Shown: positions 9,713 to 19,400 of the stretch, in pieces
How the letters are laid out: every line of letters starts with the position of its first letter
Numbering within the stretch: position 1 is the stretch's first letter
Source of the DNA: Tahibacter soli
GTDB lineage: Bacteria > Pseudomonadota > Gammaproteobacteria > Xanthomonadales > Rhodanobacteraceae
DNA: 64,000 bases
Direction of reading: 5' to 3'
NCBI RefSeq assembly: GCF_025717065.2
Contig: NZ_JAOVZO020000023.1
Location: 310,001-374,000 of the forward strand
The notes under the pieces: generated by a model
The model's input: only the letters and a program-made list of their open reading frames with translations
What the model was told of the DNA's origin: nothing
Databases searched by the model: none
Program-made: the position numbers and the translations under genes

Positions 9713-11051
9713 CGCCCGGCGAGGCGCATCGCCCGTCTCGCAGCTCGACTTTTTCGAGCGGCGCATCTACCTCGGCACGCTCGCCGTCGTCGTGCCCGCG
9801 GGCACGGCGCTCGTCGTGCTGCTCGTCGCGTCGCCGTTCGCGCGCGAGCCGGCCGCGTGGATCGCGCTGGCGCTCCTCGCGGCGGCCACGCTCGCGCTCG
9901 TGCGCTGGCAGTTCCGGCGCGTCGTGTATCCGCTGTATTCGCTCGCCGCGCTGCTCGAAGCGCTGCGCGAGGGCGACTACAGTCTGCGCGCGCGCCGCGA
10001 CGGCGTGTTCGGCAGCATCATCTACGACGTCAACGCGCTGGCCGAAGAGCTGCAGCGCGAGCGGCATCGCATCGAAGAGACCTCGCGCATGCTCGCCAAG
10101 ACGCTCGAGGCGCTCGACTGCGCGGTGTTCGTCTTCGACGCGGACGATCGCCTGCGCCTGCGCAACTCGGCCGCGCAGCGATTGTTCGCCGAGGACCGCG
10201 AACGCCTGTTCGGCCGGCGCGCCGACGAGCTCGGGCTCGCCGCGCTGTTCGACGGGCCGAGCGGGCGCCTGGTCGCGCACACGTTTCCGACCGGCGCCGG
10301 GCGCTACGAAGTGAGTCACTCGGCGTTGCGCCATGACGGCCGCCAGGGCCGGCTGCTCGTCGTCAACGACGTCGCGCGCGTGCTGCGCGACGAGGAGCGC
10401 CTGGCTTGGCAGCGCCTTTTGCGCGTGCTGGGTCACGAAGTGAACAATTCGCTCGCGCCGATCCGTTCGCTCGCCGAGACGCTCGCGAGCCTCGTGGAGA
10501 TCGACCCGCCACCGGTCGACCTCGCCGACGACCTGCGCGCCGGACTCGAGGTGATCGGCAGTCGCGCCGGCGCGCTGGCGCGGTTCCTGTCCGGCTATTC
10601 GCGGCTCGCGCGCCTGCCGGCACCGCAGCGGCGCGCGGCCGACCTGCCGCAAATCGTGGAAAAAGTCGCCCGGCTCGAACAGCGCCTCTGCGTGCTCGTC
10701 GAGCAGGGCCCGCCGGTCGCGATCGACGCCGACGCCGACCAGATCGAGCAGGCGCTGATCAACCTCGTGCGCAACGCGGTCGAAGCGGCGCCGACGAGCG
10801 GCGCGGTGCGTCTGCGCTGGCGCCTCGACGGCGAGTACGCGCAGATCGATGTCGAGGACGACGGCCCCGGCCCGCCGAACAGCGAAAACATGTTCGTGCC
10901 GTTCTTCACGACGAAGCCGGGCGGGTCGGGCATCGGTCTTGCGCTGACCAAGCAGATCGCCGACGCGCACGACGGCTCGATCGAGCTCGTGGCGCGCCAC
11001 GCGCCGGGCGGCACGATCGCGCGGCTGCGCATTCCGCTGCCGCGGGCCTGA
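9693..11051 (+). CDS. Membrane sensor histidine kinase
   Basis: A 452-residue protein that overlaps the response-regulator gene by 20 bp, making the pair a cognate two-component system. Two transmembrane helices (about 24-48 and 55-72) enclose only a very short periplasmic loop, so it may sense the membrane or a membrane-borne signal. A HAMP/PAS-like segment follows (75-235). The phosphorylated His is H248 in VLGHEVNNSLAPI. The ATPase domain has the N box LINLVRNAVEAA, G1 DDGPGPP, F box FVPFFTTKPGG and G2 GSGIGLAL. The family usually senses envelope stress or an exported compound; the signal here is unknown. Confidence 0.92.
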
Positions 11052-11077
11052 TCGCGTCGTACGAAAGCGGACGCGGC

Positions 11078-11091
11078 GTCCGTTAACGGAC
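11078..11091. promoter_or_regulatory. 14-bp palindrome, candidate activator site (UAS)
   Basis: GTCCGTTAACGGAC is a perfect palindrome 53 bp upstream of the -24 element of the adaptor promoter, inside the wider GGCGTCCGTTAACGGAC. Its GGCGTCCG half recurs three times upstream of the minus-strand ABC operon. It is the natural candidate site for the adjacent NtrC-type regulator. Confidence 0.65.
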
Positions 11092-11143
11092 ATCGCGTGC
11101 CGCCCGGGCGCGCGGGAAGCTTGCTGCGGCAGCCCTTGATCCA

Positions 11144-11159
11144 TGGCACGGCGGTTGCA
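11144..11159 (+). promoter_or_regulatory. Sigma-54 (-24/-12) promoter for the adaptor gene
   Basis: TGGCACGGCGGTTGCA matches the consensus TGGCACG-N4-TTGCW with the GG and GC pairs exactly 10 nt apart. With normal geometry the transcript would begin at about 11,170, the A of the chosen ATG. Confidence 0.85.
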
Positions 11160-11169
11160 AAATGCGCTT

Positions 11170-12426
11170 ATGGACATTGCAAACCCTGAACTGAAGCAGC
11201 GCCTGAAGCGTCGGCGCATCATGGCCGCGGGCGGCGTGGGCGCGCTCGCCGTCGCCGTCGCCGTCGGCATCGCCGGCATGAGCCGCGGGATTCCCACGGC
11301 CGATCGCGATGACGTCTGGGTCGACACCGCCGCCGTCGCCGACGTCGTGCGCGAGGCGCGCGCGCCGGGCAAGCTCGTGCCGCGCGATTTTCGCTGGCTC
11401 GCCGCCGAAAGCACCGGGCAGGTGCAGCGCATCGAAGTGCTGCCGGGCACGCGCGTGACCGCCGACACGGTGCTCATGCGGCTGGCCAATCCCGAGGTCG
11501 AAGACAATCTGCGCGCGGCGCAGTCGCAGGTGGCGGCAGCCGAGGCGCAGGTGGGCGCCAAGCGCACCGACCTGCGCTCGCAGCTCCTCACCGCGCGCTC
11601 GGCGTTCGCGCAGGCGCAGGCCGACTACGCCGCGGCGAAGGTTCGCGCCGAAGCCGACAGCAAGGCGGTCGAAAAGAACATCATCCCGCGCGTGCAGTAC
11701 CAGCAGAGCATGATCGCGCTGGAGCAGTACCAGTATCGCGTCACGGTCGAGCGCGAGCGCGTGGCGCAGTTCGAATCGGGCATGAAGTCGCAGATGGACG
11801 GCGTCGAGGCGGCGCTCGCGCAGCAGCGCAGCACGTTGATCCTGCGCCAGCGCCAGTTCGACGGATTGCAGGTGCGTGCCGGCATCGACGGCGTGCTGCA
11901 GGAAGTGCCGGTCCAGGAAGGCCAGCAGGTGGCCGCCGGCGCGAACCTCGCGCGCGTGGCGCGCCCCGACGTGCTGATCGCGCGCCTCCTGGTGCCCGAG
12001 ACGCAGGCCAAGGACGTCGCGCTCGGCATGGAGGCGACGATCGACACCTACAACGGCGTGGCGCAGGGGAAGGTGTCGCGCATCGATCCGGCCGTGGCCG
12101 ACGGCGCGGTGCGCGTCGACGTCGAACTCGTCGGCGACCTGCCGCCGGGGGCGCGGCCCGATCTCGCGGTCGACGGCCGCATCCGCATCGCGACGATGCG
12201 CAACGTGCTGTCGATACGCCGTCCAGCCAAGGCGCTGGCCGACGCGTCGAACAGTCTGTTCGTGATCGCGGTCGACGCCGGCGACGTCGCGCGGCGCGTT
12301 CCAGTGCGCCTGGGCGCGCTGTCGGTCGAACGCGCGCAGGTGCTCGAAGGGCTCAAGGCCGGCGACAAGGCGATCGTTTCCGACGCGAGCCAGTGGGACA
12401 AATACGATCGGATACGCGTGCGCTGA
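11170..12426 (+). CDS. Periplasmic adaptor subunit (HlyD/RND-MFP family) of an efflux system
   Basis: A 418-residue membrane fusion protein. One N-terminal helix (about 19-40) anchors it in the inner membrane. A lipoyl/beta-barrel part surrounds a long coiled-coil hairpin (about 115-225, rich in Ala, Gln, Arg), and the returning barrel has GIDGVLQEVPVQEGQQVAAG. Such proteins link an inner-membrane transporter to an outer-membrane channel. The partner is the convergent MacB-type permease and ATPase; no outer-membrane channel gene is in the window. The start MDIANPELKQ is typical of the family and coincides with the predicted sigma-54 transcription start, so the mRNA may be leaderless. An upstream in-frame ATG at 11143 lies within the promoter. 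Confidence 0.85.
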   Translation: MDIANPELKQRLKRRRIMAAGGVGALAVAVAVGIAGMSRGIPTADRDDVWVDTAAVADVVREARAPGKLVPRDFRWLAAESTGQVQRIEVLPGTRVTADTVLMRLANPEVEDNLRAAQSQVAAAEAQVGAKRTDLRSQLLTARSAFAQAQADYAAAKVRAEADSKAVEKNIIPRVQYQQSMIALEQYQYRVTVERERVAQFESGMKSQMDGVEAALAQQRSTLILRQRQFDGLQVRAGIDGVLQEVPVQEGQQVAAGANLARVARPDVLIARLLVPETQAKDVALGMEATIDTYNGVAQGKVSRIDPAVADGAVRVDVELVGDLPPGARPDLAVDGRIRIATMRNVLSIRRPAKALADASNSLFVIAVDAGDVARRVPVRLGALSVERAQVLEGLKAGDKAIVSDASQWDKYDRIRVR

Positions 12427-12447
12427 CCGTCGGCCGGTGGCGAACGC

Positions 12448-12483
12448 GAAGGGCGCGGCGCGCAGGCGCCGCGCCCTTCTTTT
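12448..12483 (+). terminator. Rho-independent terminator of the adaptor gene
   Basis: A perfect 14-bp GC-rich stem (12448-12461 / 12466-12479) with loop GCAG is followed by TTTT. It sits in the 62 bp between the convergent adaptor and permease stop codons and favours the + strand. Confidence 0.9.
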
Positions 12484-12488
12484 GCGGA

Positions 12489-14894
12489 TCACTCGTAGCG
12501 CAGCGCCACGACCGGGTCGACGCGCAGCGCGCGGTACAGCGGCAAGAGGGCCGACAGGAAAGCGACCACCACGACCACCGCGATGACGACGAAGAACACG
12601 CCGCCCTCATGGCCGCGCGTCTGCAGTTTCGGATCGGCGAGCACGTTCGACCACGGCAGCGACAGGCCGATGCCGATGGTGAGGCCGATGACGACCTGCC
12701 ACAACAGCTGGCGCGCGACGCAGGCGGTGATCGCGCCCGCGCCCGCGCCGACGGCGCGCCGGATGCCGAACTCGCGCGTGCGCTGCGCGACCGAGAACGA
12801 GAGCATGCCGTACAGCCCCGCGGCGGCGAGCAGCAGCGCGACGAGCCCGACGAACGTGAACACCTGCGTCAGCACGACCGCGCTGATGCGGCTCATCTCG
12901 ATCGCGCGCGCCTGCGTGAACGTGGCGTAGACCGGCGTCTGCGCGTCGACGCCCGCGACGAGCGATTCCAGGCGCGGCACGAACGCCGTCGCGGATGCGC
13001 GCGTGCGCACGGCGATCGTCGCCGAGCGCAGCGGAAACTGCCGCGTCGACACGAGCATGCTCGGCAGCGACGCCTGCATCGCGCCGTCGAGCTGCATGCT
13101 CGCGATCACGCCGATGACGTTGAGCGTGCGCGGTTTCTCCGCTTGCGGATGCAGCACGAGCTGCTGGCCGAGCGGATCGCGGCCGGGCCACAGGAGATCG
13201 GCGAGCGTCTTTTCGACGACGACGACATCGGCGCCGTCGAACAGGTCGCGCGCGTCGAAGAAGCGGCCGGCCGTCAGAGGCAGGCCGTACGTCGATGCGA
13301 AGTGGTCGTCGACGGTGCCCATCTGCGCGATCGCGTAACCGTTCGGCGGTCGCGGCTGGCCGAGCGCCGCGACGAACTCGTGGCTGCCCAGGCGCGCGCC
13401 CGGAATCGTGTTGCCGATCGTCGCCGCCTCGACGTCGGCTTCGGCGCGCAGCCGCTGGCCGAGACCGTCGACGAGCCGCGCCTGGCTTTCCGCGTCGGGA
13501 TACTGGCTGGGAAACAGCGTGATGCTGGCGGTGAGGATGTGCGATGCGTCGGCCTGCGAGCCGACGTTCGTCGCGAGCATGCGGTTGAGGCCCCGGATGA
13601 ACGTGCCGGCGCCGATCAGGAGGATCACGGTCAGCACGATTTCGACGACGACGACGCCCTTGGCGAGCCGCGCGAACGCACCGCCGCGCGAGCCTTTCGC
13701 ACCGTCGCGCAGGTCGTCGTGCACGTCGGTGCGCGACGCGCGCCACGCGGGCGCCATGCCGACCAGCGCGGTGCTCGATACCGCCGCGACGAGCGCGAAC
13801 AGGAACAGGCGCCAGTCGAGGCCCAGATGCACGAAGTAGGGCGGCGCCTTGCCGTTCGCGGCGAACACGTCGCGGATCCAGCTCGCGCCGAGCTGCTGTA
13901 TCGCGAGCGCGACGACCGTCGCGCCGAGCGCCAGCAGCAGGCTTTCGAGCAGTTGCTCGCGCAACAGGCGGCCGCGGCTCGCGCCGAGCGCGCTGCGCAC
14001 GGCGAGCTCGCGCTGGCGATCGAGCGTCTGGCCGAGCTGCAGGTTCGCGACGTTGGAACAGGCGAGGAGGAGCACCAGCACGCCGGCGGCGAACATCAGC
14101 CAGACGTAGCTGCGCGTGCGCTCGTTGACGAAGATCAGCGACAGCGGCTTCATCGTCAGTTCGCGGCCGGCACGCTGCCCCGCAAGATCGTTGCCGAGCG
14201 ATTCGGCGAGGTTGTCGAGCGCCGCGCGCGCCTGCGACAGCGTCGCGCCCGGCGCCAGCCGCGCGACGACGTCGACGTCGAACGCATCGCCGGTGCGCAG
14301 CCGCGTCGGCAGCCACACCTGGCTGTCGGACGGAAACGCGAAGTCGCCGGGCAGCACGCCGACGACGCTCGCCGGCTCGCCGTTCACGCGTATCGCGCGT
14401 CCCACCACGTCTTGCGACGCGCCGAACACGTCGCGCCAGAGCCGCTCGCCGATGAGCACCGACAGCGCCGCGCCGGCGCGCATGTCCTCGGCGGAAAAAT
14501 TGCGGCCGAGCAGCGGCTGCACGCCCAGGAGCGGCAGCATGTTCTGCGAGATCTCGCAGCCCGGATAGTGGCGCGCGCCGCGGTCGCTGACGAGATCGAC
14601 GCCGGTTTCGTTGTAGATGCCGGTGAGTTCGAGCGTATCGAGCCGGCCGTCGATCGCCGCGTACTCGTCGCTGCTCATGTTGTCGACGCCGACGTTCTTG
14701 GGCTGCGCATAGCCGATCGCGACAAGTCGGTCGGCATGCGGAAACGGCATCGGCTCCAGGACCAGGCCGTTGACGAGTCCGAACAGGAACAGCACGGCGC
14801 CAAGCCCGACGCCGAGCACGGCGATCGAAAGCAGGCTGTAGCCGGGCTTGCGCGCAAGCCGGCGCCAGGTGTTTCGCAGTTCAAGCGGAAGCAT
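12489..14894 (-). CDS. MacB/FtsX-type ABC transporter permease (duplicated form)
   Basis: An 801-residue permease made of two MacB/FtsX-like halves, each with a periplasmic MacB-PCD-like region followed by a three-helix FtsX block; about eight transmembrane segments in total. Recognisable parts are RRLARKPGYSLLSIAVLGVG at the start, a first block with LLLACSNVANLQLGQTLDRQ and a C-terminal block with TREFGIRRAVGA. Such ADOP-style permeases export peptides or antibiotics together with a separate ATPase and an HlyD-like adaptor. All three components are here, so a tripartite pump for the lipopeptide or for resistance to it is likely. It follows the ATPase gene with a 63-bp gap. Confidence 0.88.
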   Translation of the reverse strand: MLPLELRNTWRRLARKPGYSLLSIAVLGVGLGAVLFLFGLVNGLVLEPMPFPHADRLVAIGYAQPKNVGVDNMSSDEYAAIDGRLDTLELTGIYNETGVDLVSDRGARHYPGCEISQNMLPLLGVQPLLGRNFSAEDMRAGAALSVLIGERLWRDVFGASQDVVGRAIRVNGEPASVVGVLPGDFAFPSDSQVWLPTRLRTGDAFDVDVVARLAPGATLSQARAALDNLAESLGNDLAGQRAGRELTMKPLSLIFVNERTRSYVWLMFAAGVLVLLLACSNVANLQLGQTLDRQRELAVRSALGASRGRLLREQLLESLLLALGATVVALAIQQLGASWIRDVFAANGKAPPYFVHLGLDWRLFLFALVAAVSSTALVGMAPAWRASRTDVHDDLRDGAKGSRGGAFARLAKGVVVVEIVLTVILLIGAGTFIRGLNRMLATNVGSQADASHILTASITLFPSQYPDAESQARLVDGLGQRLRAEADVEAATIGNTIPGARLGSHEFVAALGQPRPPNGYAIAQMGTVDDHFASTYGLPLTAGRFFDARDLFDGADVVVVEKTLADLLWPGRDPLGQQLVLHPQAEKPRTLNVIGVIASMQLDGAMQASLPSMLVSTRQFPLRSATIAVRTRASATAFVPRLESLVAGVDAQTPVYATFTQARAIEMSRISAVVLTQVFTFVGLVALLLAAAGLYGMLSFSVAQRTREFGIRRAVGAGAGAITACVARQLLWQVVIGLTIGIGLSLPWSNVLADPKLQTRGHEGGVFFVVIAVVVVVAFLSALLPLYRALRVDPVVALRYE

Positions 14895-14957
14895 TGCGGG
14901 AATCTCCGTCGGCGTGGCGGCTGCTGCGCGGGCGTTGTCGGCGTGCGCTCGGGCCGT

Positions 14958-15725
14958 TCATGCGCTCAGGCGCACGAGCTGGCCGGCTTCGCGCTCCTTT
15001 TCTTCCTCGCGCAATCGTTCGAGCGTTTCCTCGTCGACCACGCGGCCGTCGAACATGAAGACGCAGCGCTGCGCGAACTTCGCGTAGCGGGCGTCGTGCG
15101 TGACCATGCAGATCGTCGAACCGGCGCGATGCAGGTCGTTCAGGAGGCTGATCACCGCCTCGCCGTTGCGCGAATCGAGGTTGCCCGTCGGTTCGTCGGC
15201 GAGGAGGATCGACGGCTTGCCGACGAGCGCGCGCGCCACGGCGACGCGCTGCTGCTGGCCGCCCGACAACTGTGCGGGATAGTGCTTGAGCCGGTGCGCC
15301 ATGCCGACCTGCTCGAGCACCTCGAGCACGCGCTCGCGCCGCTGCGTGCGACTCATCACGTGATCGCCGCCGCGGTAGGTGAGCGGCAGCTCGACGTTGT
15401 CGAAGACGGTGAGATCGCCGATCAGGTTGAACGCCTGGAACACGAAGCCGATCTCGCGGTTGCGTATGCGCGTGCGCTCGGTCGCGCCGAGATCGTGCAC
15501 CTTGTGGCCGTTCAGGACGTACGTGCCGCCGGTGGGCGTGTCGAGGAGGCCCAGGATCGCGAGCAGCGTCGACTTGCCGCAGCCGGACGGCCCGGAGATC
15601 GACACGTACTCGCCCTTGTTGATATCGACGTGCACGCCCTCGAGCGCATGGGTTTCGATCTCCTCGGTGTAGAACACCTTGGAGATCGCATCGAGCCGAA
15701 TCAGCGGTTGCGCGATATTGCTCAT
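14958..15725 (-). CDS. ABC transporter ATP-binding protein (MacB/LolD-type)
   Basis: A 255-residue ATPase read from the ATG at 15725, preceded by CGGAG. Walker A is GPSGCGKST, the signature LSGGQQQR, Walker [13 protein letters not shown], followed by the H-loop [10 protein letters not shown]. This set is typical of the LolD/MacB branch that powers mechanotransmission-type permeases. The longer reading frame to 15914 is rejected because it starts upstream of the sigma-54 promoter and its first 63 residues are Arg-rich noise. It is the first gene of an ATPase-permease operon divergent from the biosynthetic block. Confidence 0.93.
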   Translation of the reverse strand: MSNIAQPLIRLDAISKVFYTEEIETHALEGVHVDINKGEYVSISGPSGCGKSTLLAILGLLDTPTGGTYVLNGHKVHDLGATERTRIRNREIGFVFQAFNLIGDLTVFDNVELPLTYRGGDHVMSRTQRRERVLEVLEQVGMAHRLKHYPAQLSGGQQQRVAVARALVGKPSILLADEPTGNLDSRNGEAVISLLNDLHRAGSTICMVTHDARYAKFAQRCVFMFDGRVVDEETLERLREEEKEREAGQLVRLSA

Positions 15726-15895
15726 GAACGCGTGCTCCGTGGACGCTGCAGGGTGGACGAATCGACGCATCGCACGCGCCGCGACGGCGCGCGCGCGATG
15801 CCGTGGATCGACGTCGCGCGCGGTTGCGCGCCGAACGCGACGGCGGCGGTGCCGCCGGTCGGAAATTTTTGCGTTGTGGTCATCGCGCCGTTCAT

Positions 15896-15911
15896 AGCAA
15901 ACATTGTGCCT
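15896..15911 (-). promoter_or_regulatory. Sigma-54 (-24/-12) promoter of the ABC ATPase-permease operon
   Basis: On the minus strand the sequence reads AGGCACAATGTTTGCT. GG and GC are exactly 10 nt apart and GGCAC and TTGC are intact; only the first base of the -24 TGGCAC is changed. The predicted start is near 15,885, about 160 nt upstream of the ATPase ATG. Confidence 0.75.
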
Positions 15912-15938
15912 CAAGCCCAGGCCCGTAACGGCGGGTTG

Positions 15939-16058
15939 CGGACGTCCGGAACGCCGCCGTGGCGTCCGTTTCCGTACGAACGGCGTCCGCTTCCGAACGA
16001 CCCTTCGCGACGAAGCGAGCAGCGGCGCGAGATGCGGCGTCCGATTAACTGTCCGATT
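15939..16058. promoter_or_regulatory. Repeated GGCGTCCG-type elements, candidate activator sites (UAS)
   Basis: The region holds the palindrome CGGACGTCCG (15939-15948), GGCGTCCG at 15961-15968, 15982-15989 (21 bp apart, two helical turns) and 16036-16043, and a GTCCGATT direct repeat at 16039 and 16051. GGCGTCCGATTAAC here closely matches GGCGTCCGTTAAC at the adaptor promoter. The elements lie about 30-150 bp upstream of the minus-strand sigma-54 promoter, the usual place for NtrC-family enhancers. Confidence 0.6.
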
Positions 16059-16194
16059 TTGTCGCGACGCCCGTTCGATTAATTTTCTTTGTATCGAAAT
16101 AAATGCCGGACCGCCTTGCCGCCCCGGCGCGCATGGTGACGCAGCCTGCGCGACGAAGGTGTGTATCGGTTGCCAATAATCAAGAAATCACCCA

Positions 16195-16224
16195 TTGACA
16201 ATTGATGCGAAGTGGAAGCAAATA
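16195..16224 (+). promoter_or_regulatory. Candidate sigma-70 promoter of the biosynthetic operon
   Basis: TTGACA (16195-16200) is an exact -35 box. A -10-like CAAATA (16219-16224) follows at 18 bp, with TAAATA slightly downstream as an alternative. It lies in the only AT-rich stretch upstream of the FAAL-PKS gene and points toward it. The -10 match is moderate. Confidence 0.45.
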
Positions 16225-16450
16225 AATATGCGTTCTTCGCGACGCCCTTCGCGCAGCAGGCGAGCGGGGTCGGGCACGCAGGCAACAAACGCAAGTCGAA
16301 CGCAGTGGCTGCCGGGGGGCGGGCACCTGCCTGACATCAACGATCCGTCGTACTCCGCCGCGCGGCGCACCGAATTTTTCGGCGCCTCGGCCTGGAGAAG
16401 TGTTGCCCGCGCCGGGCGACGCCGCGACGGTGAACAGCAGGGGGCTGGCA

Positions 16451-19400
16451 ATGCACTCGAACTACCGCCGCGATTTCATCGATCTCGTTCGTCTCGTCGA
16501 CGCCAGCGCCGCCGCGGATCCCGCGCGCATCGCGTTCACCTGGCTCGACTTTCCGACGCGCAACGGTCCGCGCGTCGAAGAAACTCTCGATCGGCGACGT
16601 GCGCGAACGCGCCGCCGCGCTCGCGTCGCGACTGCGCGGCGCGCAGGGCGAACGCATGCTGCTGACGTTGCGGCCCGGCCTCGACTTCGTCGTCGCGTTT
16701 CTCGCGTGCCTGGAAGCCGGCGTCGTCGCGGTGCCGGTGCCCGTGCCGCGCCAGGGCCTGGGCGTCGAGCGCGTCGAGGCGATCCTGCGCGACAGCGGTG
16801 CGCGCTACGCGCTGTCCACGCGCGCCGCGATTGACACGATCTCGGCGCAGATCGGCGCGCCGGACCTGACGTGGATCGCGCTCGACGCCGACCCCGATGC
16901 CGAACCGCGGCCGCGCCTTCCGCCGCGCGCGTACGGCCGCGACGATCTGGCGCTCCTGCAGTACAGCTCGGGCTCCACCGGCGCGCCGAAGGGCGTGATG
17001 ATCAGCCACGGCAACCTCCTGCACCAGGCCGACCTCCTGTTCGACGAAACCGGCGCGCGTCCCGGCGACGTCTGGGCCGCGTGGCTGCCGACGTACCACG
17101 ACATGGGCCTCATCTCCGCCGTGGTCGCGCCGCTCGCCAAAGACCTGCATAGCGTCATGCTCGCGCCGGAGGCGTTCATCCTGCGTCCGTCGCGCTGGCT
17201 GCGCGCGCTCGGCGAATTCGGCGCGTCGTGCTGCGCGTCGCCGAACTTCGCGTACGAGCTGTGCGCGCGCAAGGTGGGCGACGACGAACTCGACGACGTC
17301 GACCTGTCGAGGCTGCGCTACGCGGTCAGCGGCGCCGAACCGGTGCGCGCCGCGACGATCGACCGCTTCGCGCAGCGCTTCGCGCGCTGGGGTTTCGCGC
17401 GCGACGCGTTCTATCCCGCCTATGGTCTCGCCGAGGCGACGCTGCTCGTCACGGGCCGCGGCGCCGACGTCGCCGTCGGCCACTACGACGGCGACACGCT
17501 CGCCGGCGGCTGCGTCGTCGTGCCGGTCGACGCGGCGCACGAACGTGCGACGGCGCTCGTCTCGTCCGGCGCGCCGCGCGGCGGCAACCGCGTGCGCATC
17601 GTCGATCCCGATACGCTAGCGGCGCTGCCGGAGCGGCAGATCGGCGAAATCTGGGTCGCCGGCGACGGCGTCGGCCTCGGCTACTGGGGCGCCGATGCCG
17701 AGCGCGCCGCCGCATTCGGCGCGCGCATCGACGGCGACGACGACGCGTACCTGCGTACCGGCGATCTCGGCTTTCTGCACGGCGGCGAGCTGTACGTGCG
17801 CGGCCGGTTGAAAGATCTCATCGTCATTCACGGCGCGAATCACTACGCGCCCGACATCGAACAGACCGTCGAGGCGAGCCACCCGTCGCTCGCGCCGTCG
17901 GGCGGCGCGGCGTTCGGCGTCGACATCGACGACGAAGAGCGCCTCGTCGTGGTCCACGAACTCGAGCGCGGACACGCAACGCCGGACGATGCCGAACTCG
18001 CGGCGCTCGCGGCGTCGATCCGCCACAACGTGACGCAGCGCCACCAGGTGTCGCCGTATGCCGTGGTGCTGCTCGCGGGCGGCCTGCCGAAAACGTCGAG
18101 CGGCAAGGTGCGCCGGGCCGAATGCCGAGCGCGCTGGCTCGCCGGCGCGTTCAAGCCGCTCGCGACGCTGCTGCAGACCGACGCGTCCGCGCCGGCGCCG
18201 GCCGACGACGATCCGGCCAGCCGCGCGATGCGCCGCCGCCTCGACTGCGAGCTGTGGCTGACGCGCCGCATCGCCGCGCGCCTGGGCATCGGCGAGGAGA
18301 GGCTCGGCCTCGACGATTCGCTGCGGCCGCTCACGCTCGACGGCGAGGCGACGACCGCGGTGCTGCAGGAGATCAAGGCCGAATACGGCCTGCTCGTGCC
18401 GTTCACCGTGTTCATGAACTATCCGACGATACGCGCGCTCGCCGAGCTCATCGACGAATCGATCGAACCCGAACGCGCCGACGCGCCGCTGCATGGCGGG
18501 CGCCTGAGCGCCGAAGAACTCGCGAACGTCAATGACGCGGCGCCGGCCGCCAACGACGAGCCGATCGCGATCATCGGCATGGCGTGCCGCTTCCCGGCTG
18601 CGGACGGGCCGCGCGAATTCTGGAAAAACCTGTGCGAAGGCGTCGACGCGGTCGACGACGTGCCGGCCGAACGCTGGGACGGCGACGCGCTGTACGATCC
18701 CAATCCGCTGGCGCTCGGCAAGATGAACACCAAGCGCGGCGGATTCCTGAAAAATGTAGAAATGTTCGATAATCGCTTTTTCGGCATCGTGGCGCGCGAA
18801 GCCGTGCGCATGGACCCCGCGCACCGGTTGCTGCTGGAGCTGAGCTGGGAAGTGTTCGAAGACGCCGGCATCCTGCCGCCGACGCTGTCCGGCGCGAATG
18901 TCGGCGTGTACATCGGCATTTCCGGCAGCGACTACGCGCAGCTGCAGTTCGGCGACGATACGTTGTCCGATCCGTATGCCGGCGTCGGCTGCGCGCTGAC
19001 GAATTCGGCCAGCCGCATCTCGCACTTCCACAACCTGCGCGGTCCGGCGCTGGCGATCGATACGGCGTGCTCGTCGTCGCTGAGCGCCGTGCACCTCGGC
19101 TGCTCGGCGCTCAAGTCGGGCGAATGCGAACTCGTGATCGCCGGCGGCGTGAACATCATCCTCGCGCCGAACGTCACGATGTCGCTGAGCAAGGCCGGCA
19201 TGATGGCGCCGGACGGCCGCTGCAAGACGTTCGACAAGAGCGCCGACGGCTACGTGCGCTCCGAAGGCGCCGGGCTCGTGCTGCTCAAGCCACTGGCGAA
19301 GGCGCTCGCCGACGGCGATCCGGTGTACGCCGTGATCCGCGGCTCTGCCTCGAACCAGGACGGCCGCAGCAGCGCGATTTCCGCCCCGAACGGCGAGGCG

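Larger units (their letters stand above)
15726..16450. other. Divergent regulatory region between efflux operon and biosynthetic operon
   Basis: 725 bp without a credible gene. It contains a minus-strand sigma-54 promoter, several GGCGTCCG-type elements and, further right, an AT-rich stretch with a sigma-70-like promoter for the FAAL-PKS gene. The last 220 bp would be a long 5' untranslated leader in which I recognise no riboswitch. Confidence 0.7.

Noticed and set aside
15725-15914. Longer start for the ABC ATPase at 15914
   Set aside because: The added part is Arg-rich noise and would start upstream of the sigma-54 promoter.
16300-16400. Sigma-54-like match upstream of the FAAL-PKS gene (TGGAGAAGTGTTGC)
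   Set aside because: GG and GC are 9 nt apart instead of 10 and the -24 box is poor.
16599-16601. GTG 16599 as the natural start of the FAAL-PKS
   Set aside because: No ribosome-binding site, and it would remove about 48 conserved FAAL residues that exist in the other frame just upstream.
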